Assembly: GCF_002245625.1 (NCBI RefSeq)
Contig: NZ_NOIG01000012.1
Location: forward strand, 124,001-188,000
Direction: 5' to 3'
Source: Acidovorax kalamii
GTDB lineage: Bacteria > Pseudomonadota > Gammaproteobacteria > Burkholderiales > Burkholderiaceae_C
Length of the DNA stretch: 64,000 bases
The notes beneath the pieces are model-generated. The model did not search any database, was not told the DNA's origin, and saw nothing but the letters and a program-made list of their open reading frames with translations. The position numbers and the translations under genes were made by a program. How positions within the stretch are numbered: position 1 is the stretch's first letter; each line of letters opens with the position of its first letter. This document shows positions 35,543 through 44,253 of the stretch, in pieces.

Positions 35543-35982
35543 GCAGCCATGCCGAGATCCCGCCGGGCTTTGCGCCGCTGCAGTCCGGCGGCCCGTTCAT
35601 CCAGCACAACGGCCCGCTCTACTTGCGCCACGAAGGCAGCGTGGTGCAGTTCGGCTTTCGCGTGGAGCGCCGCCATGTGAACCCCATGAACAACCTGCAC
35701 GGCGGCATGATGGCCAGCTTTTGCGACATGCTGCTGCCGCTGTCGGTGCACCGCAAAAGCGACCAGGTGGCCGACCGTTTTCTGCCCACCATCAGCCTGC
35801 AGATCGACTACCTGGCCCCCGCCCCGCTGGGCGCCTGGGTGCAGGGCGAGGCCGAGCCGCTGCGCGTCACGCGCTCGCTGGTGTTTGCGCAAGGGCTGGT
35901 CACCGCAGATGGCGTGCCCTGTGCGCGGGTGAGCGGGGTGTTCAAGATCGGGCCTGCGGTGCCAAGCAACGCGGTGGAGTGA
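35539..35982 (+). CDS. PaaI-family thioesterase
   Basis: 147 residues with a hot-dog fold and the motif HVNPMNNLHGGMMASFCDMLLPL, then ISLQIDYLAPAPLGAWVQGEAE. PaaI-type enzymes hydrolyse acyl-CoA, often aromatic or phenylacetyl-CoA derivatives. Translationally coupled (ATGA) to the transglutaminase-like gene. Confidence 0.92.
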   Translation: MSSHAEIPPGFAPLQSGGPFIQHNGPLYLRHEGSVVQFGFRVERRHVNPMNNLHGGMMASFCDMLLPLSVHRKSDQVADRFLPTISLQIDYLAPAPLGAWVQGEAEPLRVTRSLVFAQGLVTADGVPCARVSGVFKIGPAVPSNAVE

Positions 35983-36048
35983 GCCCCTGGGCAACAAACC
36001 CAAGGCCCCAAGCCGCACACCCCGGCGCGCAAGCCTGACCTGCACCGC

Positions 36049-36936
36049 TCAGGCAACGCCCAGCGCCCCCACCACATGCTCCACAAACCGCGCCAGCTTG
36101 GGCAGCTGCCGCAGGTCGGGCGCATACACCAGGTGCATCGGGCGCGGCACGGGCAGGCAGTGCTGCATCACCGGCACCAGCGTGCCGCTGGCCAGATCGT
36201 CGGCCAATAGCACCTCGGGCTGCATGATGAGGCCCAGGCCGCGCAGCGCCGCCTGCCGCAGGCCGTCGCCCTGGTTGCACACAAAGCGCGCGTTCTCGGG
36301 CCAGAAGAACTCCTCCTTGCCGTCGCGCAGCGTCCACTCCACCCGGCGCTGCCACACCGAGTGGCTCAGGCATTGGTGCCGCGCCAGGTCGGCCGCGCGT
36401 TCGGGCGTGCCGTAACGCTGCAGATATGCGGGTGCTGCGGCAATCACCATGCGGTAGGGACGCAGCGGGCGGGCCACCAGGCCCTCGTTCACCACCTGGC
36501 CGATGCGCACGGCCACGTCAAAGCCTTCGCCCGCCAGGTCCACCACGCTGTCGGTGAGCTGCAGGTCCACACGCACCTGGTCGTGGCGCTGCAGAAAGTC
36601 GGCCACCAGCGGCGCGATGACGTGGTTGCCCAGCGTGAACGGCGCACTCACCCGCAGCAGGCCCTGGGGCACGGCGCGGCTGCGCTCTACAGCGGACTCG
36701 GCCCAGCGCACCTGCTCCAGCACGCGTTTGCTGTCGTCGTAGAACGCGGCGCCCACCTCGGTCAGGCTGTTCTGGCGCGTGCTGCGCTGGAACAGGCGGG
36801 CGCCCAGGTGGGCTTCGAGCTGCTGGATGTGCTTGCCCACCATCACCGCCGATATCTGCAACTGACGCGCTGCGGCGGCAAAGCTGCCCGCCTCGACCAC
36901 GGCCACCATGACTTCCATATTGCGCAGCTTGTCCAT
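36049..36936 (-). CDS. LysR-family transcriptional regulator
   Basis: 295 residues. N-terminal helix-turn-helix (MDKLRNMEVMVAVVEAGSFAAAARQLQISAVMVGKHIQQLEAHLG read in two parts; then RLFQRSTRQNSLTEVG). It is divergent from the short-chain dehydrogenase at 37066, its probable target; the 129-base intergenic region is AT-rich (TTCCTAATCAATAGTTAG), as expected for a regulated promoter. Confidence 0.93.
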   Translation of the reverse strand: MDKLRNMEVMVAVVEAGSFAAAARQLQISAVMVGKHIQQLEAHLGARLFQRSTRQNSLTEVGAAFYDDSKRVLEQVRWAESAVERSRAVPQGLLRVSAPFTLGNHVIAPLVADFLQRHDQVRVDLQLTDSVVDLAGEGFDVAVRIGQVVNEGLVARPLRPYRMVIAAAPAYLQRYGTPERAADLARHQCLSHSVWQRRVEWTLRDGKEEFFWPENARFVCNQGDGLRQAALRGLGLIMQPEVLLADDLASGTLVPVMQHCLPVPRPMHLVYAPDLRQLPKLARFVEHVVGALGVA

Positions 36937-37065
36937 GGTTCCTGGATATTCCTAATCAATAGTTAGTTCAAGCATAACTTGTAGGCACTTTATGCATTGA
37001 TTGATTAGCAAAAGAATCGGGTTGTCAGTTCCTCATAACCCTTTTTGACACCCAAGGAAAACACC

Positions 37066-37668
37066 ATGTCCAAGATTCTTCTCATCGGCGCCAGCGGCAC
37101 CATCGGCCAGGCCGTGCTGGCCAACCTGGGCGCACGCCACAACGTGATCACCGTGGGCCGCAGCAGCGGCACGCACCGTGCGGACTTCTCGCAACCAGGC
37201 GCGGTTGCCCAACTGTTCGAGGCGGTGGGCAAGGTGGATGCGATTGTGAGCACCGCAGGCAACCTGCACTTTGGCCCGCTGGCGGAAATGACGGCCGAGC
37301 AGTTCAACCTGGGCCTGCAGGACAAATTGCTGGGCCAGGTGCAGCTGGCGCTGGTGGGCCAGAAATACTTGAACGATGGCGGTTCCATCACGCTGACGGC
37401 GGGCATCCTGTCGATCGAGCCCATCCGCAACGGCGCCAATGCCACGGCGGTGAACGCGGCCATCGAGGGCTTTGTGACCGCTGCCGCCATTGAGCTGCCG
37501 CGCGGCCTGCGCATCAACGCCGTGAGCCCCACCATCCTCACCGAATCTGTGGGCGTGTACGGGCCGTTCTTCCCAGGGTTTGACACAGTGTCTGCCGAGC
37601 GTGCCGCGCGCGGCTACCAGCGCAGCGTGGAAGGGGCGCAGACGGGGCGGGTGTACCGGGTACAGTGA
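37066..37668 (+). CDS. Short-chain dehydrogenase (short form)
   Basis: 200 residues. An N-terminal GASGTIGQAV nucleotide-binding motif (residues 8-17), STAGNLHFGPLAEMT as the NNAG equivalent, and RINAVSPTILTES in the C-terminal part. The usual active-site Tyr-x3-Lys is replaced: the segment reads NGANATAVNAAIEG, so classical catalysis is doubtful. This divergent SDR type is found next to LysR genes in many proteobacteria. A GGAAA ribosome site precedes the ATG. Confidence 0.85.
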   Translation: MSKILLIGASGTIGQAVLANLGARHNVITVGRSSGTHRADFSQPGAVAQLFEAVGKVDAIVSTAGNLHFGPLAEMTAEQFNLGLQDKLLGQVQLALVGQKYLNDGGSITLTAGILSIEPIRNGANATAVNAAIEGFVTAAAIELPRGLRINAVSPTILTESVGVYGPFFPGFDTVSAERAARGYQRSVEGAQTGRVYRVQ

Positions 37669-37697
37669 GCCACACCACCTGGATTTGAAAGAAAAAA

Positions 37698-37736
37698 ATA
37701 GCTGCTGCCGCCCGTCTAACAAGCGGCAGCAGCTAT
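37698..37736 (-). terminator. Terminator after the Bug gene
   Basis: A 14-bp perfect stem (ATAGCTGCTGCCGC at 37698-37711 with its complement at 37723-37736, 11-base loop). Read leftwards it is followed by seven T, so it terminates the Bug gene at 37770. The outer ATAGCT arms recall the dispersed repeat family. Confidence 0.85.
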
Positions 37737-37769
37737 CAATTTGGTAGCTGCGGTGATCAAAGGCGCAGA

Positions 37770-38774
37770 TCAGTCGAGACTTGCGCCCGACTCCTTCACC
37801 ACTTTGCCCCACTTCACCGACTCGGCCTGGATGAAGGCAGCAAACTGCTCAGGCGTCTCGCTGTAGGCCTCGGCGCCTTGTTCGTTGATCTTCTTCTTCA
37901 CGTCGGCCTGGTTCAGCACCTTGACCAGTGCGCTGTTGAGCTTGGCCAGCACCGGCGCAGGCGTGCCCGCAGGTGCAAACATGCCGAACCACGACGTGGC
38001 CTCGTAGCCCGGCACACCGGCTTCGGCGATGGTGGGCACGTTGGGCAGCTCGGGCGAGCGCTTGGCGGTGGTCACGGCAATGGGCACCAGCTTGCCCGAG
38101 CGCACGTGCTGGATGGCCGAGGGCATGTTGTCGAACATGATGCCGATCTGGTTGCCCAGCAGGTCGGTGACGGCCGGTGCGCTGCCCTTGTACGGCACGT
38201 GCACCATGTCCACCTTGGCCAGGCTCTTGAACAGCTCGCCCGACAGGTGGATGGAGCTGCCGTTGCCCGACGAGCCGAAGTTGACCTTGCCCGGGTTGGC
38301 CTTGGCATAGGCGATCAGCTCCTTCACGCTCTTGTAGGGCTGGGCAGGGTTGGCCACCAGCAGGTTGGGCACGTTGGCCACGCGCGTGAGCGGCGCAAAG
38401 TCCTTGATGGGATCGAACGGCATCTTCTTGTACAGCGCGGCATTGATGGCGTGCGTGCCCACCGTGCCCATGAAGAGCGTGTAGCCGTCGGCCGGCGACT
38501 TGGCGGCCAGCGCGCCGCCGATGTTGCCGCCCGCGCCCGCGCGGTTGTCCACGATGACCGACTGGCCCAGTTCCGTGGTCAGCGCCTGGCCAATGATGCG
38601 CGCGAGGATGTCGGTGGTGCCGCCGGCCGCGAACGGCACGACGATGGTGACGGGCTTGTTCGGATAGGCCTGGGCCAGCGCAGCGCTGCTGCCCAGCACG
38701 CCAACACCGGCGATGGCGGCACATGCGGCGGCCGACAGCGCGAAGCGGCGGGTGGTGGTGATGGAACGGTTCAT
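37770..38774 (-). CDS. Bug/TctC-type periplasmic binding protein
   Basis: 334 residues with a Sec signal peptide (TTRRFALSAAACAAIAGVGVLGSSAALAQ read over residues 6-35) and the receptor fold: YPNKPVTIVVPFAAGGTTDILAR, VDNRAGAGGNIGGALAAKSPADGYTLFMGTVGTHAINA, KVNFGSSGNGSSIHLSGELF. It likely binds a carboxylate or aromatic acid. It is downstream of the pcaF/SDR operon on the same strand, so it may deliver a substrate for that pathway. Confidence 0.93.
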   Translation of the reverse strand: MNRSITTTRRFALSAAACAAIAGVGVLGSSAALAQAYPNKPVTIVVPFAAGGTTDILARIIGQALTTELGQSVIVDNRAGAGGNIGGALAAKSPADGYTLFMGTVGTHAINAALYKKMPFDPIKDFAPLTRVANVPNLLVANPAQPYKSVKELIAYAKANPGKVNFGSSGNGSSIHLSGELFKSLAKVDMVHVPYKGSAPAVTDLLGNQIGIMFDNMPSAIQHVRSGKLVPIAVTTAKRSPELPNVPTIAEAGVPGYEATSWFGMFAPAGTPAPVLAKLNSALVKVLNQADVKKKINEQGAEAYSETPEQFAAFIQAESVKWGKVVKESGASLD

Positions 38775-38920
38775 GGTTTGTCTCCTTCAGGAAGGTGGAT
38801 GAAATGGGTCTCGCGAACGCGGCATCCGGCCGCGCCGTGGCCTCAACCGGGCGCCAAGGCCTGCGGGCGAGAACGGGGGTGCGCCCCTTGCGAGGCGGCA
38901 GGGAAGATCAGTTCAGGTTG

Positions 38921-39664
38921 CTAGACAGGCGCCACTCCCAGGGTGGCGCCTCCGCACACGTACAGAACCTGGCCCGTCACGAAACCGTTGTCGGGCGAGA
39001 GGAAAAACAGCGCCGCGCGCGCCACGTCGTCGGGCGTGCCCATGCGGCCCACCGCAATGCTTTTGAGGATGCGCTCGGTCTGCGGCGCACCCTCGGGGTT
39101 GCTCTGGCGAAAGAGTTCAGTCGCAATCGGCCCCGGGCCGATGGCGTTGACGGTGATGCCGTCACGCCCCAGTTCCATGGCCAGCGTGCGCGTCATGCCG
39201 ATCATTCCGGCCTTCGTGGCCGAGTAGACGATGCGCTCGCCCTTGCCCAGTGCGGCGCGTGAGGACATGTTCACGATGCGGCCCTGGCCGCTCGCGCGCA
39301 GGCTGGGCAAAAAGGCTTGCACCAGCAGCATGGGTGCACGCAGGTGCAGGCCCACCACGTCGTCGAGCTGCGCCGTCGTGGCGGTGTCGATGGTGCCGGG
39401 GCGCGTGGCGCCGGCGTTGTTCACCAGCGCGGTCACGTGGTGCTTTTCAGCGATCTCGGCCGCGCGTTCGCGGGTCGATGCCTCGTCGGTCAGGTCGCCC
39501 TGGTAGGACGTGAGCAGCGGGTGGCTCCAGGTGGGCAGCACGTAGTCCAGGTTGACCACGGCGCGGCCCTGGGCCAGCACGGCCTCGGCGATGGCGCGGC
39601 CGATGCCGTTGCTCGCACCGGTGATGACGGTGACGGGAATACTCTTGGAATCTGCCACGGTCAC
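38921..39664 (-). CDS. SDR-family oxidoreductase (3-oxoacyl-ACP reductase-like)
   Basis: 247 residues from the GTG at 39664, which overlaps the thiolase stop (GTGA); a GTG two codons later is the alternative. The motifs are VTVITGASNGIGRA, NNAG, SSRAALGKGERIVYSATKAGMIGMTRTLA (Ser/Tyr/Lys) and ATGT-like end VTGQVLYVCGG. It looks like a FabG-type dehydrogenase. The overlap with pcaF suggests a pathway step in the same operon. Confidence 0.88.
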   Translation of the reverse strand: MTVADSKSIPVTVITGASNGIGRAIAEAVLAQGRAVVNLDYVLPTWSHPLLTSYQGDLTDEASTRERAAEIAEKHHVTALVNNAGATRPGTIDTATTAQLDDVVGLHLRAPMLLVQAFLPSLRASGQGRIVNMSSRAALGKGERIVYSATKAGMIGMTRTLAMELGRDGITVNAIGPGPIATELFRQSNPEGAPQTERILKSIAVGRMGTPDDVARAALFFLSPDNGFVTGQVLYVCGGATLGVAPV

Positions 39665-40872
39665 ACGCGCTCCAGGATGATGGCGATGCCCTGCCCCACG
39701 CCGATGCACATGGTGCACAGCGCGTACTGGCCGGCGTGTTCGTGCAGGCGGTTCACAGCGGTGGTGACCAGGCGGGCGCCGCTCGCGCCCAGCGGGTGGC
39801 CCAGCGCGATCGCGCCGCCCCAGGCGTTCACACGGGCGTCGTCATCCTGGATGCCCAGCGCGCGCAGCACGGCCAGGCCCTGTGCGGCAAAGGCTTCGTT
39901 CAGTTCGATCACGTCCAGGTGGTCGATGGTCAGGCCCGTCTGCGCCAGCACCTTCTGCGTGGCGGGCGTGGGGCCAAAGCCCATGATGCGCGGGGCCACG
40001 CCGGCCACGGCCATGCCCACCACGCGGGCGCGGGGCTTGAGGCCGTATTGGGCGGCGCTGGCTTCGTCGGCCAGCAGCAGCGCGCAGGCGCCGTCGTTCA
40101 CGCCCGATGCGTTGCCGGCCGTCACCGTGCCATCGGGCCGCACCACGCCCTTGAGCTTGGCCAGCGCTTCCAGGCTGGTCTCGCGCGGGTGTTCGTCCTG
40201 GCTGATGATGATGGCGTCGCCCTTCTTCTGCGGGATGTGCACGGGCACGATCTCGCGCGCCAGGTGGCCGGCCTTCTGCGCAGCCACGGCATTGAGCTGG
40301 CTGCGCAGGGCCATCTGGTCCTGGGCTTCGCGTTCGATCTTGAAGTCGGTGGCCACGTTCTCGGCGGTTTCGGGCATGGAGTCGACGCCGTACTTTTCCT
40401 TCATCAGCTTGTTGATGAAGCGCCAGCCGATGGTGGTGTCGTACACCGCGTTGTTGCGGCTGAAGGCCGACTCTGCTTTGGGCATGACGAAGGGCGCGCG
40501 GCTCATGCTCTCCACGCCGCCTGCAATCATCAGGCCCGCCTCGCCCGCCTTGATGGCGCGCGCTGCGGTGCCCACGGCGTCGAGCCCCGAGCCGCACAGG
40601 CGGTTGATGGTGGCGCCGGGCACGTCGATGGGCAGGCCCGCCAGCAGGCTAGCCATGTGGGCCACGTTGCGGTTGTCTTCGCCGGCCTGGTTGGCGCAGC
40701 CATAGAGCACGTCGGTCACCGCGGCCCAGTCCACGCCAGGGTTGCGCTCCATCAGCGCCTTGATGGGGATGGCACCCAGATCGTCGGTGCGCACGCTGGA
40801 GAGCGCGCCGCCGTAGCGGCCGAAGGGGGTGCGGATGGCGTCGCAGATGAAGGCTTGGCGTTGTGGGCTCAT
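39661..40872 (-). CDS. pcaF: 3-oxoadipyl-CoA thiolase-type acetyl-CoA C-acyltransferase
   Basis: 403 residues. The catalytic residues are Cys93 (RLCGSGLDAV), His359 (AIALGHPLG) and Cys389 (CTMCIGVGQG). Features of the PcaF group are GVDWAAVTDVLYGCANQAGEDNRNVARM-like pattern and RIMGFGPTPAT. It cleaves 3-oxoadipyl-CoA to succinyl-CoA and acetyl-CoA. It follows the two CoA-transferase subunits, giving the order pcaI-pcaJ-pcaF. Assigned as PcaF mainly from context; other thiolase substrates are possible. Confidence 0.85.
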   Translation of the reverse strand: MSPQRQAFICDAIRTPFGRYGGALSSVRTDDLGAIPIKALMERNPGVDWAAVTDVLYGCANQAGEDNRNVAHMASLLAGLPIDVPGATINRLCGSGLDAVGTAARAIKAGEAGLMIAGGVESMSRAPFVMPKAESAFSRNNAVYDTTIGWRFINKLMKEKYGVDSMPETAENVATDFKIEREAQDQMALRSQLNAVAAQKAGHLAREIVPVHIPQKKGDAIIISQDEHPRETSLEALAKLKGVVRPDGTVTAGNASGVNDGACALLLADEASAAQYGLKPRARVVGMAVAGVAPRIMGFGPTPATQKVLAQTGLTIDHLDVIELNEAFAAQGLAVLRALGIQDDDARVNAWGGAIALGHPLGASGARLVTTAVNRLHEHAGQYALCTMCIGVGQGIAIILERV

Positions 40873-40907
40873 GGTTTTGTCTCCTCGTTACTTAGGGGTG
40901 GATTCGG

Positions 40908-41558
40908 TCAGGCGGCTGCACGGATGGGCAGGCCCACCAGTTGCTCCAGCTCGGCCACCGTCAGGCCGGGCACGGTGTCGATGAGCTGCAGCCCGGTGGG
41001 TGTGCAGGCCAGTGTGCACAGATCGGTGTAGATGCGCTTCACGCACGCGACACCGGTGAGCGGGTAGGTGCATTGCGTCACGATCTTGCTGGCGCCCTGC
41101 TTGGTCAGCAGGTCCATCATCACCCAGGTCTGCTTGGCGCCGATGGCCAGGTCCATGGCCCCGCCCACGGCGGGGATGGCGCCGGGCTCGCCGGTGCTCC
41201 AGTTGGCGAGGTCGCCCGTGGCCGACACCTGGAACGCGCCCAGCACGCAGATGTCGAGGTGGCCGCCGCGCATCATCGCGAAGCTGTCGGCGTGGTGGAA
41301 GTACGCACCGCCAGGCAGCAACGTCACGGGCTGCTTGCCCGCGTTGATCAGATCGTAGTCCTCCAGCCCCGCAGCGGGCGCAGGGCCCATGCCCAGAATG
41401 CCGTTTTCGCTTTGCAGGATGACCTCGCGGCCCGCGGGAATGTGGTTGGCCACCAGGGTCGGCTGGCCGATGCCCAGGTTGACGTACGCGCCGTCGTGGA
41501 TGTCTTGCGCCACGCGTTTCGCCAGTTCGTCTTTACTACGTTTTTGATAGCTACTCAC
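40908..41558 (-). CDS. pcaJ: 3-oxoacid/3-oxoadipate CoA-transferase subunit B
   Basis: 216 residues starting at a GTG (41558) with GAGGAG upstream. The catalytic glutamate is Glu51 in QSENGILGMGP. The N-terminus SKDELAKRVAQDIHDGAYVNLGIGQPTLVANHIP and the segment RGGHLDICVLGAFQVS are typical of the beta subunit. It pairs with the alpha subunit 29 bases upstream to move CoA from succinyl-CoA to 3-oxoadipate. Confidence 0.9.
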   Translation of the reverse strand: MSSYQKRSKDELAKRVAQDIHDGAYVNLGIGQPTLVANHIPAGREVILQSENGILGMGPAPAAGLEDYDLINAGKQPVTLLPGGAYFHHADSFAMMRGGHLDICVLGAFQVSATGDLANWSTGEPGAIPAVGGAMDLAIGAKQTWVMMDLLTKQGASKIVTQCTYPLTGVACVKRIYTDLCTLACTPTGLQLIDTVPGLTVAELEQLVGLPIRAAA

Positions 41559-41587
41559 GCTTACTCCTCAGGCGGTAGGTGCCAATT

Positions 41588-42289
41588 TCATGCTGATTTT
41601 TTGAATCCACCCGCCTGCGTGGCCGTGCGCGCGATCTTCACGACATGGCTCACGTAGATGCCGGGCGTGACAATGGCTTCGGGGTCCAGCGCGCCCAACT
41701 CCACCACCTCGTGCACGGTGGCAATCGTGGTCTTGGCAGCGGTGGCCATCACGGGGCCAAAGTTGCGCGCCGACATGCGGTAAGTGAGGTTGCCCCAGCG
41801 GTCGCCCTTCTCGGCCTTGATCAGGGCCACATCGCCGTGGATGGGGTATTCGAGCACGTAGTGCGTGCCGTTGATCTCGCGCGTTTCCTTGCCCGCAGCC
41901 AGTTCGGTGCCATAGGCCGTGGGGCAGAAGAAGGCGCCAATGCCCGCGCCCGCAGCGCGCAGGCGCTCGGCCAGGTTGCCCTGGGGCACCAGTTCCAGCT
42001 CCAGCTTGCCACTGCAATACAGGCCGTCGAACACATAGCTATCGACCTGGCGCGGAAAACTGCAGATGATCTTGCGCACCTGCCCGGCCTTGAGCAGCGC
42101 GGCCAGGCCCTGGTCGGCGTTGCCTGCGTTGTTGTTGACCACCGTGAGGTCACGCGCCCCTTGGGCGATGAGGCCATCGATCAGCTCGCCCGGAATGCCG
42201 GCCGTGCCGAACCCGCCTATCAACACCGTGGCACCATCCTTCACCCCCGCAAGGGCTTGGGCCACCGAGTCCGCCAGTTTGTTGATCAT
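41588..42289 (-). CDS. pcaI: 3-oxoacid/3-oxoadipate CoA-transferase subunit A
   Basis: 233 residues. The oxyanion glycine loop GGFGTAGIP is at residues 25-33, followed by VVNNNAGNADQGLAALLKAGQVRKIICSFPRQ and KTTIATVHEVVELGALDPEAIVTPGIYV. First gene of the leftward catabolic operon, divergent from an IclR regulator with the operator-like repeats between them. Confidence 0.92.
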   Translation of the reverse strand: MINKLADSVAQALAGVKDGATVLIGGFGTAGIPGELIDGLIAQGARDLTVVNNNAGNADQGLAALLKAGQVRKIICSFPRQVDSYVFDGLYCSGKLELELVPQGNLAERLRAAGAGIGAFFCPTAYGTELAAGKETREINGTHYVLEYPIHGDVALIKAEKGDRWGNLTYRMSARNFGPVMATAAKTTIATVHEVVELGALDPEAIVTPGIYVSHVVKIARTATQAGGFKKSA

Positions 42290-42327
42290 TGCAACGCTTT
42301 CTTGGTTTCTCTGTTGTCTCTTTGAAA

Positions 42328-42356
42328 TTTGTTCGCATATAGAACAAATGTTCGCT
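42328..42356. promoter_or_regulatory. Candidate IclR-type operator
   Basis: TTTGTTCGCAT (42328-42338) is repeated as AATGTTCGCTT (42347-42357) with a 19-base period, and GAAC (42342-42345) stands inverted between them, giving GTTC-N7-GAAC. PcaR/PobR-type regulators bind such repeated and inverted decamers. It lies between pcaI and the IclR gene. Confidence 0.5.
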
Positions 42357-42380
42357 TAAAGAATTATAGTTGGCATACGT

Positions 42381-43181
42381 ATGAATTCCCAAACCCCTGA
42401 AGCCAAAGACCCCAAACCGAGCGACAGCTATGTGCAGTCGTTCGCGCGCGGGCTGGAGGTGATCCGCTCGTTCAGCGCGGCCACGCCGCAGCAAACCCTG
42501 AGTGAAGTCGCCGCGCAGACGGGCCTCACGCGCGCCGGTGCGCGCCGCATCCTGCTCACGCTGCAGACGCTGGGTTATGTGGAGACGGACGGCAAGCTGT
42601 TTCGCCTGAGCCCGCGCATCCTGGACCTGGGGTTTGCGTACCTCTCGTCGCTGCCCATCTGGAACCTGGCCGAGCCGGTGATGGAGGACCTGGTGGAAGA
42701 GGTGCGCGAGTCGTCATCGGCCGCCGTGCTCGACGGCCTGGACATCGTCTATGTGCTGCGCGTGCCCACGCACAAGATCATGCGCACCACGCTGGGCGTG
42801 GGCTCGCGCCTGCCCGCGTGCTGGACGTCCATGGGCCGCATGCTGCTGGCCGGGTTGCCGGACGCCGAACTGCAGGCCCGGCTGCAGGGCCACCCCATGC
42901 AGCGTTTTACTGAACACACCACCACCGATGTCGATGCACTGCTGGCCCACATCCGCCAGGCGCGGCAGCAGGGCTGGTGCCTGGTGAACCAGGAACTGGA
43001 AGAGGGTTTGATATCGATTGCTGCGCCGCTGACCAACCGTACAGGGCAGACGGTGGCGGCGCTCAACATCAGCGGTCAGGCCAACCGCACGAGTGCCGCC
43101 ATGATGCAGGAGACGCTGTTGCCCGCACTGCTGAGCGCGGCTCGGACCATCTCACGCATGATGGGTGCGCCACGCGGCTGA
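42381..43181 (+). CDS. IclR-family regulator (PcaR-like)
   Basis: 266 residues. N-terminal winged helix (SYVQSFARGLEVIRSFSAATPQQTLSEVAAQTGLTRAGARRILLTLQTLGYVETDG split over residues 16-73), then the effector-binding GAF-like domain with RESSSAAVLDGLDIVYVLRVPTHKIMRT and ISIAAPLTNRTGQTVAALNISG. Its closest relatives by pattern are PcaR/PcaU/PobR regulators of aromatic degradation. Divergent from pcaIJF, which it probably controls. Confidence 0.93.
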   Translation: MNSQTPEAKDPKPSDSYVQSFARGLEVIRSFSAATPQQTLSEVAAQTGLTRAGARRILLTLQTLGYVETDGKLFRLSPRILDLGFAYLSSLPIWNLAEPVMEDLVEEVRESSSAAVLDGLDIVYVLRVPTHKIMRTTLGVGSRLPACWTSMGRMLLAGLPDAELQARLQGHPMQRFTEHTTTDVDALLAHIRQARQQGWCLVNQELEEGLISIAAPLTNRTGQTVAALNISGQANRTSAAMMQETLLPALLSAARTISRMMGAPRG

Positions 43182-43357
43182 GATCCGGCGACGGGTGTAT
43201 CGCGCACTCAGCGCAACGAGCAGCCGGGGCTGAAACCCCGGTGGCCCTTGCCGTGCGTGGGTGCAAGGCGCGGGGCATCAACACCAACCGCTCGCTGCGC
43301 TGAATGGACTGAGGCACAACGGGCCCGCGCCCCAAGACACAGGCCCAGCGAAACGCC

Positions 43358-43579
43358 TCAGCGCTTGCGAAAGCCCAGCACCAGCACCACGCCGCCGATC
43401 ACCATGGCGCCCAGGCTCATCCACTGCGGGATGTTGACGGACTCCTTCTCCTTGACGGTCAGCTCCAGCGGGCCCAGCTTGGCCTGGGTGCTCTCCTTGG
43501 TGAAACTGAAGCCCCCGGTCAGAAAACCGGCCAGGCCCAGCACCAGCAGCAGCACACCCACAATTCGCATTGCCTTCAT
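43358..43579 (-). CDS. DUF3185 small membrane protein
   Basis: 73 residues with two membrane helices (MRIVGVLLLVLGLAGFLTGG and WMSLGAMVIGGVVLVLGF) and a short polar loop between them. The pattern matches the DUF3185 family. The ATG at 43579 is preceded by GGGAGA. Function unknown. Confidence 0.78.
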   Translation of the reverse strand: MKAMRIVGVLLLVLGLAGFLTGGFSFTKESTQAKLGPLELTVKEKESVNIPQWMSLGAMVIGGVVLVLGFRKR

Positions 43580-43797
43580 GACAGTTCTCCCAACATGCCG
43601 GGCTTTGAGGACGCAACAAAGGGGACCCGGCTCCCTGCCTTTGCGCCAGCCCAATGTAGGTGCGCGAACCCGCCGCCCGCGTAGGACGCCGCCCCGGCGC
43701 CCTGTAGCGCGCGGGCGCGACCCGCACCGCCCTGCCCTCGTCCTCACCCGCCCCTGCGCGTGCCAGGCCCTTGCCCTGCGTGCTACCCTCACGCTCC

Positions 43798-44232
43798 ATG
43801 TTCAGCCCCTCCCAAGCCGATGTGCGCCGCTTTCTGTGCGGCGTGCACGCCAAGACCCAGAGCGGCGCCCCCATGGAAGCCATCGAAACTTTGGCCAGCC
43901 TGTGGATCGCCGAGCACCCCGAATACCACGCCGACCTGTCGGATGCCGATGCCGCCGTGGCGCGCAACTACGACGAAACGCCCGGCCAGACCAATCCGTT
44001 TTTGCACCTGTCGATGCACCTGTCAATCAGCGAGCAGTGCAGCATCGACCAGCCGCGCGGCATCCGCCAAGCAGTGGAACTGCTGACGGCACGCCTCGAT
44101 TCGCTGCACGATGCACACCACGCCGCCATGGACTGCCTGGGCGAGATGCTGTGGGAGAGCCAGCGCGCAGGCCGCCCGCCCGATGGCGAGGCCTACATCG
44201 CCTGCGTGCAGCGGCGCGCCACGCGGGACTGA
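43798..44232 (+). CDS. DUF1841 protein
   Basis: 144 residues, hydrophilic and helical: MFSPSQADVRRFLCGVHAK, HPEYHADLSDADAAVARNYDETPGQTNPFLHLSMHLSISEQCSIDQPRGIRQ across residues 40-95 and HAAMDCLGEMLWESQR. This is a conserved proteobacterial family of unknown function. The start MFSPSQ is the family start. Confidence 0.9.
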   Translation: MFSPSQADVRRFLCGVHAKTQSGAPMEAIETLASLWIAEHPEYHADLSDADAAVARNYDETPGQTNPFLHLSMHLSISEQCSIDQPRGIRQAVELLTARLDSLHDAHHAAMDCLGEMLWESQRAGRPPDGEAYIACVQRRATRD

Positions 44233-44253
44233 GCCCCGCACGGGTCATGGCGG

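Noticed and set aside
41528-41580. Possible further AGCTAT repeat copy at the start of the CoA-transferase subunit B gene
   Set aside because: Some blocks match (CGCCTGA, AGCTATCAAAAA), but the encoded SKDELAKRV start is normal for the family and the match is too weak to separate from chance.
43240-43265. CCGGGG/CCCCGG hairpin after the IclR gene (about 43223-43240) considered as terminator
   Set aside because: Only a 6-bp stem and no T-run on either strand.
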